A stretch of DNA of 64,000 nucleotides, from the NCBI RefSeq assembly GCF_937863485.1, contig NZ_CALMFY010000243.1, forward strand, positions 1 to 64,000, read 5' to 3'. Numbering within the stretch: the stretch's first letter is position 1; every line of letters begins with the position of its first letter. Position numbers and translations under genes: made by a program. Positions 27,767 through 35,641 of the stretch are shown piece by piece. This DNA is from an uncultured Nostoc sp. Lineage in GTDB: Bacteria; Cyanobacteriota; Cyanobacteriia; Cyanobacteriales; Nostocaceae. The notes below the pieces were generated by a model. The model did not search any database, was not told the origin of the DNA, and saw nothing but the letters and a program-made list of their open reading frames with translations.

Positions 27767-29119
27767 TCACGGCGTGTAGGAGAGCTTGTAGATAGTACCG
27801 CTCTGGTCATCCGAAATTAACAAATTACCTTGCTGATCGACTGCCATATCCACCGGTCGCCCCCAGACTTCTTGCGTTCCTGGAACTAGCCAATCGGTGA
27901 CTAAATCTATCTCGTCCCCTAGAGTCTTTGTCGTACTATTCCAGGGAAAGTAAGCTATTTTGTAGCCCGTTTTCTTGTCCCGATTCCATGAACCATGCAG
28001 CCCCACCACTACCCCATTTGAGTACAAGCTGGGAAATTTAGTATTTTGTAAGAAGGTTAGTCCCAAGGGAGCCGAATGGGCTGGGATACCCTTGCTAATT
28101 CTGTCCAATGCATTGCAATAAATATGTCCATCACGATTGAACTGATAGTCGCGGTCAAAGGGCATATTGTTAAAGCCATTTGCCGTGTCAGGATTGGGGT
28201 TGCAAAATGGCCAACCGTAGTTACCGCCATCTCGGACTTTCGTCAACTCCTCCGGCGGGTGGTTGTCCACATAAGACTGGATAACCTTACCGTATTTGCC
28301 ACTGCCATCGTTGTAGGGATAGGCGATGTTGTCTCGATTATTTACGGCTACCCAAAGGTCATTTGTGTTAGGTAAGAATGCTAATCCTTCGGCATTGCGT
28401 AAACCTTGGGCAAAAAGCCGCCGATTGGTTCCATTAGCGTTGTACTGGTAAATCGCGCCGCGCTTTGGGTTGCTGACAGTATCTGCCGTGCAGGCATTGC
28501 ACGTAGAGGCGATCGACACATACAGTTTGTGATTGGCATCAAGTGCGATATTTTTCAGTTCGTGACCATAAGTGCCTTTGAGTTCCGATGTGCTGTTATC
28601 TGGTAAACCAGTTATAACGATTTGCCGATTTTTTGCAATTCGGTCTCCAGAGTTGTAGATGAAGCGGTTAATTTGATGAGTCTCAGAGATATAAATGTAT
28701 GTGGTGTTATCAATCTTATGAAACACAATGTCGTGTGGCTGGCGTAGACCCGTTACGAAGTCAGAAATAATTGGGTTATTGCTGCCATTTGACCGGACAA
28801 TTAACACTTTACCGGTACTGGGCTGTGACACTAGAAGATCTCCATTGGGAGCAACTGCTATAAAGCGAGCCTTGTTAATCCGAGCATAAACAGAGATGGA
28901 GAAGTTGGGTGGCACTTTCAAGTAACGGTTAATATTGAAGGGCGCAGAACTCATTGCACTAGGCACTTTCACCTTGGTTTGAACAGATGCAGCTGGCGGG
29001 GCACCGAACGCTGGGGTGGGAAGAACCTCTAAGGATATCAGACTAGTAAGTGAGGCGATCAAACTAACTAACGATCCGGATAGTATGCGTCCGAATATTG
29101 TTGGATTTAGATCAAACAA
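27767..29119 (-). CDS. PQQ-type soluble sugar (sorbosone/glucose) dehydrogenase
   Basis: This 450-aa protein has an N-terminal signal-like region (hydrophobic residues 12-32, LSGSLVSLIASLTSLISLEV, with AFGA near 38-41), so it is probably periplasmic. The rest is a six-bladed propeller of the soluble glucose/sorbosone dehydrogenase family: FSISVYARINKARFIAVAPNGDLLVS, GLRQPHDIVFH (conserved His), GRNGDG-like RNAEGLAFLPNTNDLWVAVNNRDN, GGNYGWPFCNP, SAPLGLTFL and VVGLHGSWNRD. These proteins oxidise sugars with PQQ as cofactor. No PQQ synthesis genes are nearby. The gene is flanked by direct repeats and pseudogene copies on both sides, suggesting that it arrived or stayed as part of a duplicated segment. 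Confidence 0.88.
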   Translation of the reverse strand: MFDLNPTIFGRILSGSLVSLIASLTSLISLEVLPTPAFGAPPAASVQTKVKVPSAMSSAPFNINRYLKVPPNFSISVYARINKARFIAVAPNGDLLVSQPSTGKVLIVRSNGSNNPIISDFVTGLRQPHDIVFHKIDNTTYIYISETHQINRFIYNSGDRIAKNRQIVITGLPDNSTSELKGTYGHELKNIALDANHKLYVSIASTCNACTADTVSNPKRGAIYQYNANGTNRRLFAQGLRNAEGLAFLPNTNDLWVAVNNRDNIAYPYNDGSGKYGKVIQSYVDNHPPEELTKVRDGGNYGWPFCNPNPDTANGFNNMPFDRDYQFNRDGHIYCNALDRISKGIPAHSAPLGLTFLQNTKFPSLYSNGVVVGLHGSWNRDKKTGYKIAYFPWNSTTKTLGDEIDLVTDWLVPGTQEVWGRPVDMAVDQQGNLLISDDQSGTIYKLSYTP

Positions 29120-29301
29120 CTTTGAACTTCCTTCTACTGTGGTAGTGATTTATATTACACCTGACTATTTGCTGGTCAAGAGTTAGAGCTAGCTTAACCC
29201 ATAAGTGGACATTTTTTACAATACTTCGTTAGGCATACTTTTGTAATCGGATTTTTTCCTAATTCATCTAAAAATGGGTGAACTGAGAGTTACAAACAAA
29301 G

Positions 29302-29614
29302 GCAGAGCGATCGCTTTCACAAACCAAAAAGTCCTCAAATCGAACGGTGTTTATATTACCACAGCCTAGCCATTAAACCGTTGTGCAGAGCGTCTTCACA
29401 GCATTACTTCCCGGTCAAAAGCTAAATTTATCCTTGACAAACGCAACTTTAAGGACTCGGTTTTTCTCAAAGAATTGATTAAAGCAGGTAAAATTCGTGC
29501 AGTAATTGCACATATCCCTTACAAGAATTAGCGGCGGCTCATAGTTATAGCGTGAGCGTGCAGTGAGGATTGCGTTGGCGCAGCCTGTCGTAGACATCGC
29601 AGTTTCCAATTGAT
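29302..29614 (+). pseudogene. alcohol dehydrogenase remnant, copy 2
   Basis: The fragments KVLKSNGVYITTA, FLKELIKAGKIR and AHSYS appear in broken frames in the same order as in copy 1 (27363-27677), and the copy ends in the same GTCGTAGACATCGCAG repeat. Point differences and separate small deletions between the copies show that the duplication is not recent, or that the two decayed independently. The rest of the gap 29120-29301 contains the sugar dehydrogenase promoter and nothing else that I can name. Confidence 0.75.
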
Positions 29615-29630
29615 TTGAAAAACCAACGCC

Positions 29631-29827
29631 AAACTAACCCCCTAACCCCCTTCCCGACGCAGGAAGGGGGAAAATTCAAAGTCTCTGACGCCACGTGCTT
29701 CTCCCTTGGCGTTAGCCTCTCCCTTTGGGAGAAGGGGAGACGCTGCGCGAACAAGTCGGCAGAGCCGCCCAACGCAGTGGCTCCTCCTTTTAGGAGAGAG
29801 AAATAGAAGTGAGGTTTTCCAGATACC
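29631..29827 (+). repeat. long dispersed repeat, copy R2
   Basis: It is nearly identical to R1 (26934-27130) from GTCTCTGACGCCACGTGC to the end CCAGATACC, with differences at the left end (GACGCAGGAAGGGGG in place of the R1 spacer). It follows copy 2 of the dehydrogenase pseudogene by only 17 bp. Confidence 0.85.
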
Positions 29828-29918
29828 TGTGATATTTCTGCAATAACCCTGAAATTCGGAAACATTACTCAAGCTAGTGGATATACTCGTAATCAAACTC
29901 TCAACAGAAGCGAGTATT

Positions 29919-30685
29919 ATGCCAGACTTGTTAGCTATTTGGGGTGTAACTCAGGCCGCCGGGTTGATTTTTAAACCTATTTTGGAAGACTTAGCCAAAG
30001 ATGCTGCTAAAGATTGGGCTAAAGATTTATTAAAAGGTATCCCTGGCAAGATTGTCCAGAAACTTAAGAAGGAAGACATAGAAATTGCTGCTGGGAAAGC
30101 GTTAAAGGAATTTTTGCAACTCATGCAGCAGCAGTTAAAGGTTCGTTGCAAACTTGCTGAACCTGAGATTAAAGATTACACCAAAGACATCAAGAAATTT
30201 ATCAGCAATAAGTCGGTTACAGGAACTCTTGGTAAGGCTTTTGATATTAATTGTGAATCTCTATAGTACAAACTACAGTAGTGCAAGAACTAGCACAGGG
30301 ATGGAAAAATCAACTTGATATTTTATCTTTCGTCTTATCTTTTCTCAAAAAATATGTTCAACGTGATAATTTACACTATATCAAACACAACGTAATGAAA
30401 GAACTTATTAAGAGTTGGCTGACTAGTCCTGAAATTTATGATTTCCTTTATGAATGTGCTGTTGATGATTCCTTTAATCCGATATTTTGGGTTTTCCCAA
30501 CTGATAGCACCTCTAATAGGAATCAGGTTCCTTCCCGGCAAATAGCACTTGAGGCAATCATTGAGCAATATCCTCATTCTCAGCATCCCCAGACTTTAAC
30601 ACTGTTGCGCGATCGCACAGAGAATGACCCAGATGAAAAAGTGCGGTAATTTGCTCAGAAGAAGTTAAAGCAGTGGCAAGGGTAA
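29919..30685 (+). pseudogene. internally deleted STAND/HEAT-type protein gene
   Basis: The first frame (29919-30266) begins MPDLLAIWGVTQAAGLIFKP and ILEDLAKDAAKDWAKDLL, an N-terminal domain that I recognise from large cyanobacterial NACHT/HEAT-repeat proteins. A second frame (30281-30649) reads like the C-terminal end of the same proteins: RQIALEAIIEQYPHSQHPQTLTLLRDRTENDPDEKVR. It then has TAA where GAA (Glu) is expected and continues FAQKKLKQWQG to a second stop (30683-30685). The NTPase core, normally many hundreds of residues, is absent. The gene has therefore suffered a large internal deletion and a nonsense mutation. Assignment to the STAND class is from memory of these flanks. Confidence 0.62.
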
Positions 30686-30925
30686 ATGTAAGCTGAGTAT
30701 ATCCCCAAAAAAATTAGAGAACTCAAAAGCTTGTTATTGCAAGCAGGGTTTACTTATAAACCTGCAAAGGGTAGCCACAGTAAATGGATGCATCCGCAAT
30801 TGCCTAAAGCTATCATTATCGCTGGCAAATATGGTAGCGACGCCAAACCTTATTTAGAAAAGCAAGTCAATGAAGCACTAGAAGAACTAAATAAAATTAA
30901 AGAAGACGAGGAGACAGAAGAATGA
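30686..30925 (+). pseudogene. hicA: HicA-family toxin with stop at codon 2
   Basis: HicA is a small mRNA-cleaving toxin with a dsRNA-binding fold. The frame reads ATG TAA, then AEYIPKKIRELKSLLLQAGF and a catalytic-type GSHSKWMHPQLPKAIII with the conserved GSH histidine, then KPYLEKQVNEALEEL. Only codon 2 is a stop. Translation from the TTG at 30731 would still give MLLQAGF onward (64 aa), losing the first helix. It overlaps hicB by four bases (ATGA), as in functional pairs. It is either dead or shortened; the rest of the frame is intact, so the mutation is probably recent or the TTG start is used. Confidence 0.72.
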
Positions 30926-31182
30926 AATATACAATCGTGATTCAATGGTCAGAAGAAGACCAATGTTATGTGGTTTTGCTACCTGAGTTTACGCATATAA
31001 TGCAGCCTTGTACTCACGGAGAGACTTACGAAGAAGCTCTAAAAAATGCTCAAGAAGTTTTAGAAATGCTGATTGAATCATCTTTAGCTGATGGTGAAAC
31101 TCTACCAAAGCCTAAGACGCTAGGAAAATCTTTGGAAGTTGCACAGATAAGCAAAGAGAGTAGTGGTAAATCAAGAGAGTGA
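30922..31182 (+). CDS. hicB: HicB-family antitoxin
   Basis: HicB binds and neutralises HicA. The 86-aa protein has the partial RNase H-like fold of the family: MKYTIVIQWSEEDQCYVVLLPEF, a turn, HGETYEEALKNAQEVLEMLIESSLADGETLPKP. It ends in a short tail (GKSLEVAQISKESSGKSRE) without a recognisable DNA-binding domain. The start ATG overlaps the hicA stop by four bases. A good intrinsic terminator lies downstream at 31477-31520. The antitoxin is intact even though its toxin partner carries a stop at codon 2. Confidence 0.88.
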   Translation: MKYTIVIQWSEEDQCYVVLLPEFTHIMQPCTHGETYEEALKNAQEVLEMLIESSLADGETLPKPKTLGKSLEVAQISKESSGKSRE

Positions 31183-31771
31183 AAATGTAAACAGAGGCTA
31201 TACTAAGAAAATTTACTATTCACAGTTGAAACTGCAAAAGAAAGGCTCGCAAAAACTGAAGGTCTTACAGGAAATAATAAGCGAGAGTTAGATTATTTCC
31301 TCACGCTAGAGCATATTATGCTACTAGCAAAAGCAAAAGCTCGTCAGTACATCAGCGCGGAGTAAGTAATCAAAATGTCTGAACAAGCTCAGGCTCAACT
31401 CAGTACAAGTGCGCTCACCAGCCGCTCAGTAACCATCGTAGACATTGCATCCACCAATGGTAATTCTATAAGAAAATCTATTGACGGTTGCTAGTGGGCA
31501 ACGGTCAATAGACTTTTTTAAGTTTCTTGAAGAAAAGTAGGTGCTTATTAATAAACGTTAGTAGGATAAGTGGGAGTAAGAAACAACTAATGGGTCATGT
31601 AATTAAGTCCATTAGTAGTTAAGACTGGCGCTAAAGTAACTTAACCCAAAAAACAGGATAAATTACTTAAAATGCCACACTTGATTCCTGTAGAGACACG
31701 ATTCGCTGTCGTGTCTTTACATTTAATAATTTCCATCTACTAAACTTCATATGTCTGCATATTCCCCTAAC
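31183..31771. other. gap with a short gene remnant, a terminator and a hairpin
   Basis: Bases about 31229-31365 hold an unstarted open frame, ETAKERLAKTEGLTGNNK and LDYFLTLEHIMLLAKAKARQ, ending in TAA; I do not recognise it. The terminator at 31477-31520 follows. At 31689-31721 a stem of TGTAGAGACACGA with its near-inverse lies downstream of the small peptide gene on the minus strand and could be its terminator. Confidence 0.5.
31477..31520 (+). terminator. intrinsic terminator
   Basis: TCTATTGACGGTTGC (31477-31491) pairs with GCAACGGTCAATAGA (31498-31512) with a single mismatch, followed by CTTTTTTA. It is the best terminator in this region and would close the hicAB transcript. Confidence 0.75.
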
Positions 31772-31975
31772 TTAGTGATGTTTCTTGGGTTTATTGCTGT
31801 GGTCATAGTAGTTTGCATCACCACTACCAATTGCAGTATTTGTATTACCATACTTGGTATTACCAACTTCACCAACAATAATCACCGTCTTATTACCACC
31901 TGATTTTTTACCACCACCAGACAAATTGGCTTCTTCATTGGTGCTTAATGGGGTAAACAATGTACTTTCGATCAT
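31772..31975 (-). CDS. double-glycine-leader small peptide (putative RiPP precursor or secreted peptide)
   Basis: The 67-aa product has an N-terminal leader MIESTLFTPLSTNEEANLSGG (residues 1-21). The pattern LFTxLSxxEEANLSGG with a terminal Gly-Gly is the type cut by peptidase-containing ABC exporters during secretion of bacteriocin-like peptides in cyanobacteria. The 46-residue core is GKKSGGNKTVIIVGEVGN..., Gly/Asn-rich, without Cys, ending in a basic PKKHH. No modification enzyme or exporter lies within several kilobases. The ATG start is preceded by AAAGGAGAATC, an excellent ribosome site (about 31977-31987 on the minus strand). The leader is recognised; the product's role is unknown. Confidence 0.75.
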   Translation of the reverse strand: MIESTLFTPLSTNEEANLSGGGKKSGGNKTVIIVGEVGNTKYGNTNTAIGSGDANYYDHSNKPKKHH

Positions 31976-32488
31976 TTTGATTCTCCTTTGATTGTTAGCA
32001 ATTTAAGTCATGCCAAACACTTTGATACCTTACTTGTTCCACTAGTAGTAGGTAAGTGAGGGTCGTAAATTATACTAGGCTGTTAATTGCCTGGTGTTTC
32101 GGCATAAAAATAATCATATCAGGGAAAACGCATCGAAATTACTCTTGATCATAAAAAAGTTTAAAATCAACAAAAAATCAGCATTTATCGTTTAATTGGC
32201 TTTTCTAGACCCCATCTTACGCACTTCATTCTGTAATACGCGATGAATGATTTCCAACATCGTAATACACGACGAATGATTTCCAACATCTGGCTAATGG
32301 TGGTTAAATAGCATTACAAATCACCAAAAATTCCCAGTATTAATTACTTAATAGGCTATAAAAATTTATTTACTGGTAAGTGCTTACAGTAAAATTATAC
32401 GAAAATGTGCGATCGCATCCACCAATGGGAATTCTATACTTAGCAAAACTTGCTACTTAACCACTAGAACTACCAAGGTAGATATACA
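31976..32488. other. intergenic region with dispersed repeats
   Basis: Bases 32113-32220 form the second copy of the dispersed repeat also found at 5049-5140 (AACGCATC, AAATTACTCTTGATCA, AAAATCAGCATTT). At 32240-32295 a 30-base segment ending GAATGATTTCCAACATC is present twice in tandem. Bases 32414-32438 repeat the CATCCACCAATGG and AATTCTATA seen at 31448-31470. The ribosome site of the next gene is not obvious. Confidence 0.5.
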
Positions 32489-32965
32489 ATGGCCTATCAA
32501 AATATTACAGCCTCCCTTTCACCACAAGATATTCAAGAAGTTAAAGCCGCGCTACAGAAAGTCCAACAAAAGCTCCCCTTCCTGATTACTCTTAGCACGG
32601 AAGAACGGCGGAAGTTGGTAAAAATGGGCGATAAAAGCCTAGCCTTTGTGAATAATAGCGTCACTGCTGCTCAGTCTAACCCCGAAATCCTTCCAGCCAC
32701 TTTTGACGTTGAAGAACTTGTTCGGGATTATCAATTAGCTGCTGTGCTGACTGAACTTTTAATCTCAATCCAGCAACTCACTGAACAGGTAGATGATACC
32801 CTAATGGCAGTCGGTAGTGAAGCTATGACTAGCAGTTTGACTGTTTATGATTACGTCAAGACAGCATCAAAAAAGACTCCAGGCTTAAAAAGTGTCGCTG
32901 AACAGTTGGGCGAACGCTTTAAAGCTATTGGTAAAGGGAAATCTGTAAAAATTTCTGTCTCTTGA
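32489..32965 (+). CDS. conserved hypothetical protein, helical, 158 aa
   Basis: This is a soluble, predominantly alpha-helical protein. Its N-terminus MAYQNITASLSPQDIQEVKAAL, the motif KLPFLITLSTEERRKLVKMGDKSLAFVNN and a central LTELLISIQQLTEQVDDTLMAVGSEAM point to a helical bundle; the C-terminus is basic (KAIGKGKSVKISVS). I recognise the LPFLITLSxxERRKLxKMGDKS signature from hypothetical proteins of diverse bacteria but know no function. It is monocistronic, between repeat-rich gaps. The start ATG at 32489 has an AGGTAGATAT sequence upstream. It appears intact. Confidence 0.72.
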   Translation: MAYQNITASLSPQDIQEVKAALQKVQQKLPFLITLSTEERRKLVKMGDKSLAFVNNSVTAAQSNPEILPATFDVEELVRDYQLAAVLTELLISIQQLTEQVDDTLMAVGSEAMTSSLTVYDYVKTASKKTPGLKSVAEQLGERFKAIGKGKSVKISVS

Positions 32966-33051
32966 TAAATTAACACTCGTAGGCAGTCTGATATCATTTT
33001 CAAAAATCTTTGCAATATAGGGCTTCTCGTTTGTATGCAATCCACTTTCAC

Positions 33052-33137
33052 CTCACTTCTATTCCTGTGTCCTAAAAGGAGAAAGGCTTTGAATCTTACT
33101 CCCCTTCCTTTGTAGCGAAGGGGTTAAGGGTTAGGTT
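33052..33137 (-). repeat. shortened inverted relative of R1/R2
   Basis: Read on the minus strand it begins AAACCTAACCCTTAACCCC, has ATTCAAAG and CTCCTTTTAGGA, and ends AATAGAAGTGAGG: the two ends of R1/R2 without the central GACGCCACGTGC...CGCAGTGG block. It is therefore a third, internally deleted copy in opposite orientation. Confidence 0.65.
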
Positions 33138-33178
33138 TCTATTGCACTCAACACAGAAGCACTATAAATAAATTTGCT

Positions 33179-33206
33179 GTAAGGGCGTACAGATGTACGC
33201 CCTTAC
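33179..33206. repeat. perfect 13-bp-arm hairpin
   Basis: GTAAGGGCGTACA and TGTACGCCCTTAC are separated by two bases, followed by TTTG. It directly precedes the minisatellite and could act as a terminator on the plus strand or simply be a dispersed palindrome. Confidence 0.6.
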
Positions 33207-33213
33207 TTTGTTC

Positions 33214-33435
33214 ATCCACCTCTAAACTCCGTCAACGAGTCTTTGAACTGGATAAATCCACCTCTAAACTCCGTCGTCGAGTATTTGAACTGGATGAATC
33301 CACCTCTGAACTCCGTCGTCGAGTATTTGAACTGGATGAATCCACCTCTGAACTCCGTCAACGAGTCTTTGAACTGGATGAATCCACCTTTTATCTCCGT
33401 CGCCGAGTATTTGAACTGGATGAATCCACTTCTAC
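33214..33435 (+). repeat. 42-bp minisatellite, five units plus a partial sixth
   Basis: The units begin at 33214, 33256, 33298, 33340 and 33382, each starting ATCCACCTCT and containing GAGTATTTGAACTGGATGAA or a close variant; a partial unit follows at 33424. As 42 is a multiple of three, one frame gives a 14-residue repeat (LRRRVFELDESTSE) open over the whole array, but I find no ATG, GTG or TTG in that frame upstream. Variation between units is low and most changes are conservative in this frame. It lies in the 1.1-kb gap before nifP. Confidence 0.88.
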
Positions 33436-33740
33436 AGGTTTCGTGGGTAGAGGCAAATAGCTGTGCTACCCTACAGCGATGAGAACATTTACCTATTCTG
33501 CTATTCTAATATTTTGCGTAGACGCGAAGCGGCTTGCCGAAGGCATCGCTATTCCCACACATCTATATAATAAGAAAATATCTAATATGAGCTATAACTA
33601 TATTTTGAAACGTATATATACATACAGACAGCAAATCCTAAGAGAAAATAAAGAAACTTGTCTTTCGCCTAACTAAATAATAGGATACTAATAGTAGTAG
33701 CATATACAAAAAATTGATTTTTAATCTCATCAAACTCATA

Positions 33741-33976
33741 TTTGAGTGCATCTGAGTACAACTTAATCTATTGCAAAATCTCTTGACTAAATCTTAGCAA
33801 ACTCTTACAGGTAAAGTTTCTTGTAGCGAGTACAGAAATTCTTAAACCCTGCCCCAAAAATACTAGTACCCCTATCATTAAATACTAGCGCCCCTACCCC
33901 AAGACATATTTTAAGTTTATCTTAAGTCGGAGTTTCGGCGTTTGAGTACAACTTTAATCAATCCAATAAATCCAAT
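33741..33976 (+). promoter_or_regulatory. probable nifP promoter with motifs shared with nifB
   Basis: TGAGTACAA occurs at 33753-33761 and 33943-33951. CCCC boxes TACTAGTACCCCT (33861-33873) and TACTAGCGCCCCTACCCC (33883-33900) lie between, and AATCCAATAAATCC follows the second TGAGTACAA. This is the same set and final order as upstream of nifB on the minus strand (26288-26516). The nifP ATG is about 110 bp downstream of the last TGAGTACAA. The parallel suggests one activator for both units, with CnfR/PatB as the known candidate. Confidence 0.65.
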
Positions 33977-34063
33977 CAGCATTGGGTTTCCTGTCCAGTT
34001 GGAAGTCGCCTGATATAAGCATAAAAATAGCACAAGGCTCTTTCAACCAGATAGACAGTACCG

Positions 34064-34825
34064 ATGCAACAGTCTTTAGACAATATCAAGAATCCCCAGA
34101 CTATCAAAACGCAGGATTCTGCACATACATCCCTGCTGAAAAATCTCTTCTCTGGCGTTTTTTTTGAGCCATTATTGAGTGATTTTCGCATTATCTTTGA
34201 GCGCGATCCAGCAGCATGTAATTGGCTAGAGGTGGTGTTTTGCTATCCCGGATTGCACGCACTCTGTTTGCATCGTCTTGCTCACTGGTTACATGGTCGA
34301 GGAGTGGGTTTTATTCCCCGGTTTATTTCTCATTTAGGACGATTTTTGACCGGAATTGAAATTCACCCAGGTGCAGAGATTGGTCAGGGTGTGTTTATCG
34401 ACCACGGAATGGGTGTTGTGATTGGCGAAACTGCGATCGTGGGCGACTATACACTGATTTACCAGGGCGTCACCCTTGGCGGGACTGGTAAACAAAGCGG
34501 TAAGCGTCATCCCACAGTGGGTAAAAATGCAGTGATCGGGGCGGGTGCGAAAGTTTTGGGTAATCTTGAAATTGGCGATCGCGTCCGTATTGGTGCAGGT
34601 TCGATTGTCTTACGGAATATCCCCAGCGATTGCACAGTCGTGGGAGTTCCCGGTCGAATTATTTCCCGAAATGAAAACGCCAGCCTTTCTCCTTTAGAAC
34701 ATGGAAAGCTACCCGATGTGGAAGCAACGGTGATTTATTCTTTGCTCTCACGCATTGAACAACTCGAAAAACAACTGCAAACTTTAGAAATGAGGAAACA
34801 GCAGACAGGAGTTAGTAGTAAGTAA
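34064..34825 (+). CDS. nifP: serine O-acetyltransferase, nif-linked
   Basis: The enzyme makes O-acetylserine, the precursor of cysteine, and the nif-linked form is thought to boost cysteine supply for Fe-S cluster assembly. The 253-aa protein is a CysE-type left-handed beta-helix transferase: [28 protein letters not shown], then the hexapeptide-repeat core [23 protein letters not shown] (catalytic Asp-His), [19 protein letters not shown] and a C-terminal [10 protein letters not shown]. Residues 1-30 are an extra, poorly conserved stretch. It stands at the head of the nifP...nifVZT block and has the shared promoter module upstream. Standard CysE cannot be excluded from sequence alone, but context favours nifP. 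Confidence 0.92.
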   Translation: MQQSLDNIKNPQTIKTQDSAHTSLLKNLFSGVFFEPLLSDFRIIFERDPAACNWLEVVFCYPGLHALCLHRLAHWLHGRGVGFIPRFISHLGRFLTGIEIHPGAEIGQGVFIDHGMGVVIGETAIVGDYTLIYQGVTLGGTGKQSGKRHPTVGKNAVIGAGAKVLGNLEIGDRVRIGAGSIVLRNIPSDCTVVGVPGRIISRNENASLSPLEHGKLPDVEATVIYSLLSRIEQLEKQLQTLEMRKQQTGVSSK

Positions 34826-34866
34826 TTATTCTCCTTCATCCCCGTCATCTTCCCCACTTTGCCAAT

Positions 34867-35136
34867 ATGAGAGAATTAAATGCCTCACAACTTAGTTCTG
34901 AGCCTTTAGGCGATCAAGTTTTGCAAATTCCTTTGAGCGATCGCTGGCGAATCTATCACCGTTTGCAAGAGTTAAAAATTAATAGTTCTTGTCCCCCCGA
35001 TGGTTCTTTACGAGTGCAAGTGAACAATTTGCTAGAAGTAATTCTAATTCGCAGTACAGTTATGCAATTTCTTGCTTCTCGTCAGGAATTATTGAAGTGG
35101 CTAGAGCGTTGCTGGCATTACAGTGATGAAAAATGA
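34867..35136 (+). CDS. Asr1405-like conserved small protein, 89 aa
   Basis: This is a small soluble protein found between nifP and nifV in heterocystous cyanobacteria as far as I recall. Motifs are LQIPLSDRWRIYHRLQELKINSSCPPDGSLRVQ and SRQELLKWLERCW. It appears to have three helices and a Cys-Pro-Pro turn. It begins 41 bp after nifP and is likely co-transcribed with it. It has no catalytic motif that I can recognise; a role connected with nitrogen fixation is suggested only by location. Confidence 0.75.
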   Translation: MRELNASQLSSEPLGDQVLQIPLSDRWRIYHRLQELKINSSCPPDGSLRVQVNNLLEVILIRSTVMQFLASRQELLKWLERCWHYSDEK

Positions 35137-35443
35137 AGTGTTTTTGTTAAACCTAATTCAGACATTATTAATCTTGAATTCATGACGCAGGCACTGCACT
35201 TCATACTTTTTGTTCATAGATGCACAAACTTATTCGATGTTTAGAAGTTGAAGCTACTGTCCGCTAGCAGATTTTGTTGCAGACTGAGAGGGATTAACCG
35301 AGTTTTAGATTTTGTTTAGTCTACTAAATCTGAAATTTCCCTGACATCTAGCGACAATTACAAGGGCAAAATTACCAAACAAGACTGGAAATTTCTGATT
35401 TTTAATTTTTTCCCAAATTAATAAATTGAAAGTTCAATCAATT

Positions 35444-35641
35444 ATGCCTACTCGGAACAGAGATATAAAACTCCTCAATTTTTTGCACAAGGAACTTGAA
35501 CTTTCAAATGCGGATATTGCTGTAGCTTTGCGACACCGTGAGTCAGAAAATGGCCCGTTAGCCATGCTCCTCTGGCAGTATGGTTTAGTTGACTTGGAGC
35601 AGCTAGAAAAGATTTTTGACTGGCTAGCAGAACACAGTTAG
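35444..35641 (+). CDS. DUF2949 family protein, 65 aa
   Basis: The sequence MPTRNRDIKLLNFLHKELEL, DIAVALRHRESENGPLAMLLWQYGLV, DLEQLEKIFDWL is that of the cyanobacterial DUF2949 family. These are small helical proteins of unknown function. I choose the ATG at 35444, which gives the family N-terminus; the frame extends upstream to a TTG at 35426. It lies in the nifP-to-nifV block, in the same orientation, but separated from the preceding gene by about 300 bp. Confidence 0.82.
   Translation: MPTRNRDIKLLNFLHKELELSNADIAVALRHRESENGPLAMLLWQYGLVDLEQLEKIFDWLAEHS

Noticed and set aside
29615-29896. Short open frames inside the R2 repeat (and the matching ones in R1)
   Set aside because: The same DNA is a dispersed repeat with open frames in both directions; sequence such as SPLLPKGEANAKGEA reflects repeat DNA, not a protein family.
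30731-30925. Annotating hicA as a normal gene starting at TTG 30731
   Set aside because: The TTG start has no ribosome site and removes the first conserved helix; the upstream ATG is in frame but followed by a stop, so a broken gene is the simpler reading.
33214-33435. CRISPR array
   Set aside because: Units are contiguous 42-bp tandem copies without unique spacers.
33243-33482. 79-aa protein from the minisatellite (MNWINPPLNSVVEYLNWMN repeats)
   Set aside because: It starts at a TTG inside the repeat, lacks a ribosome site, and the sequence is an out-of-frame reading of the 42-bp unit.
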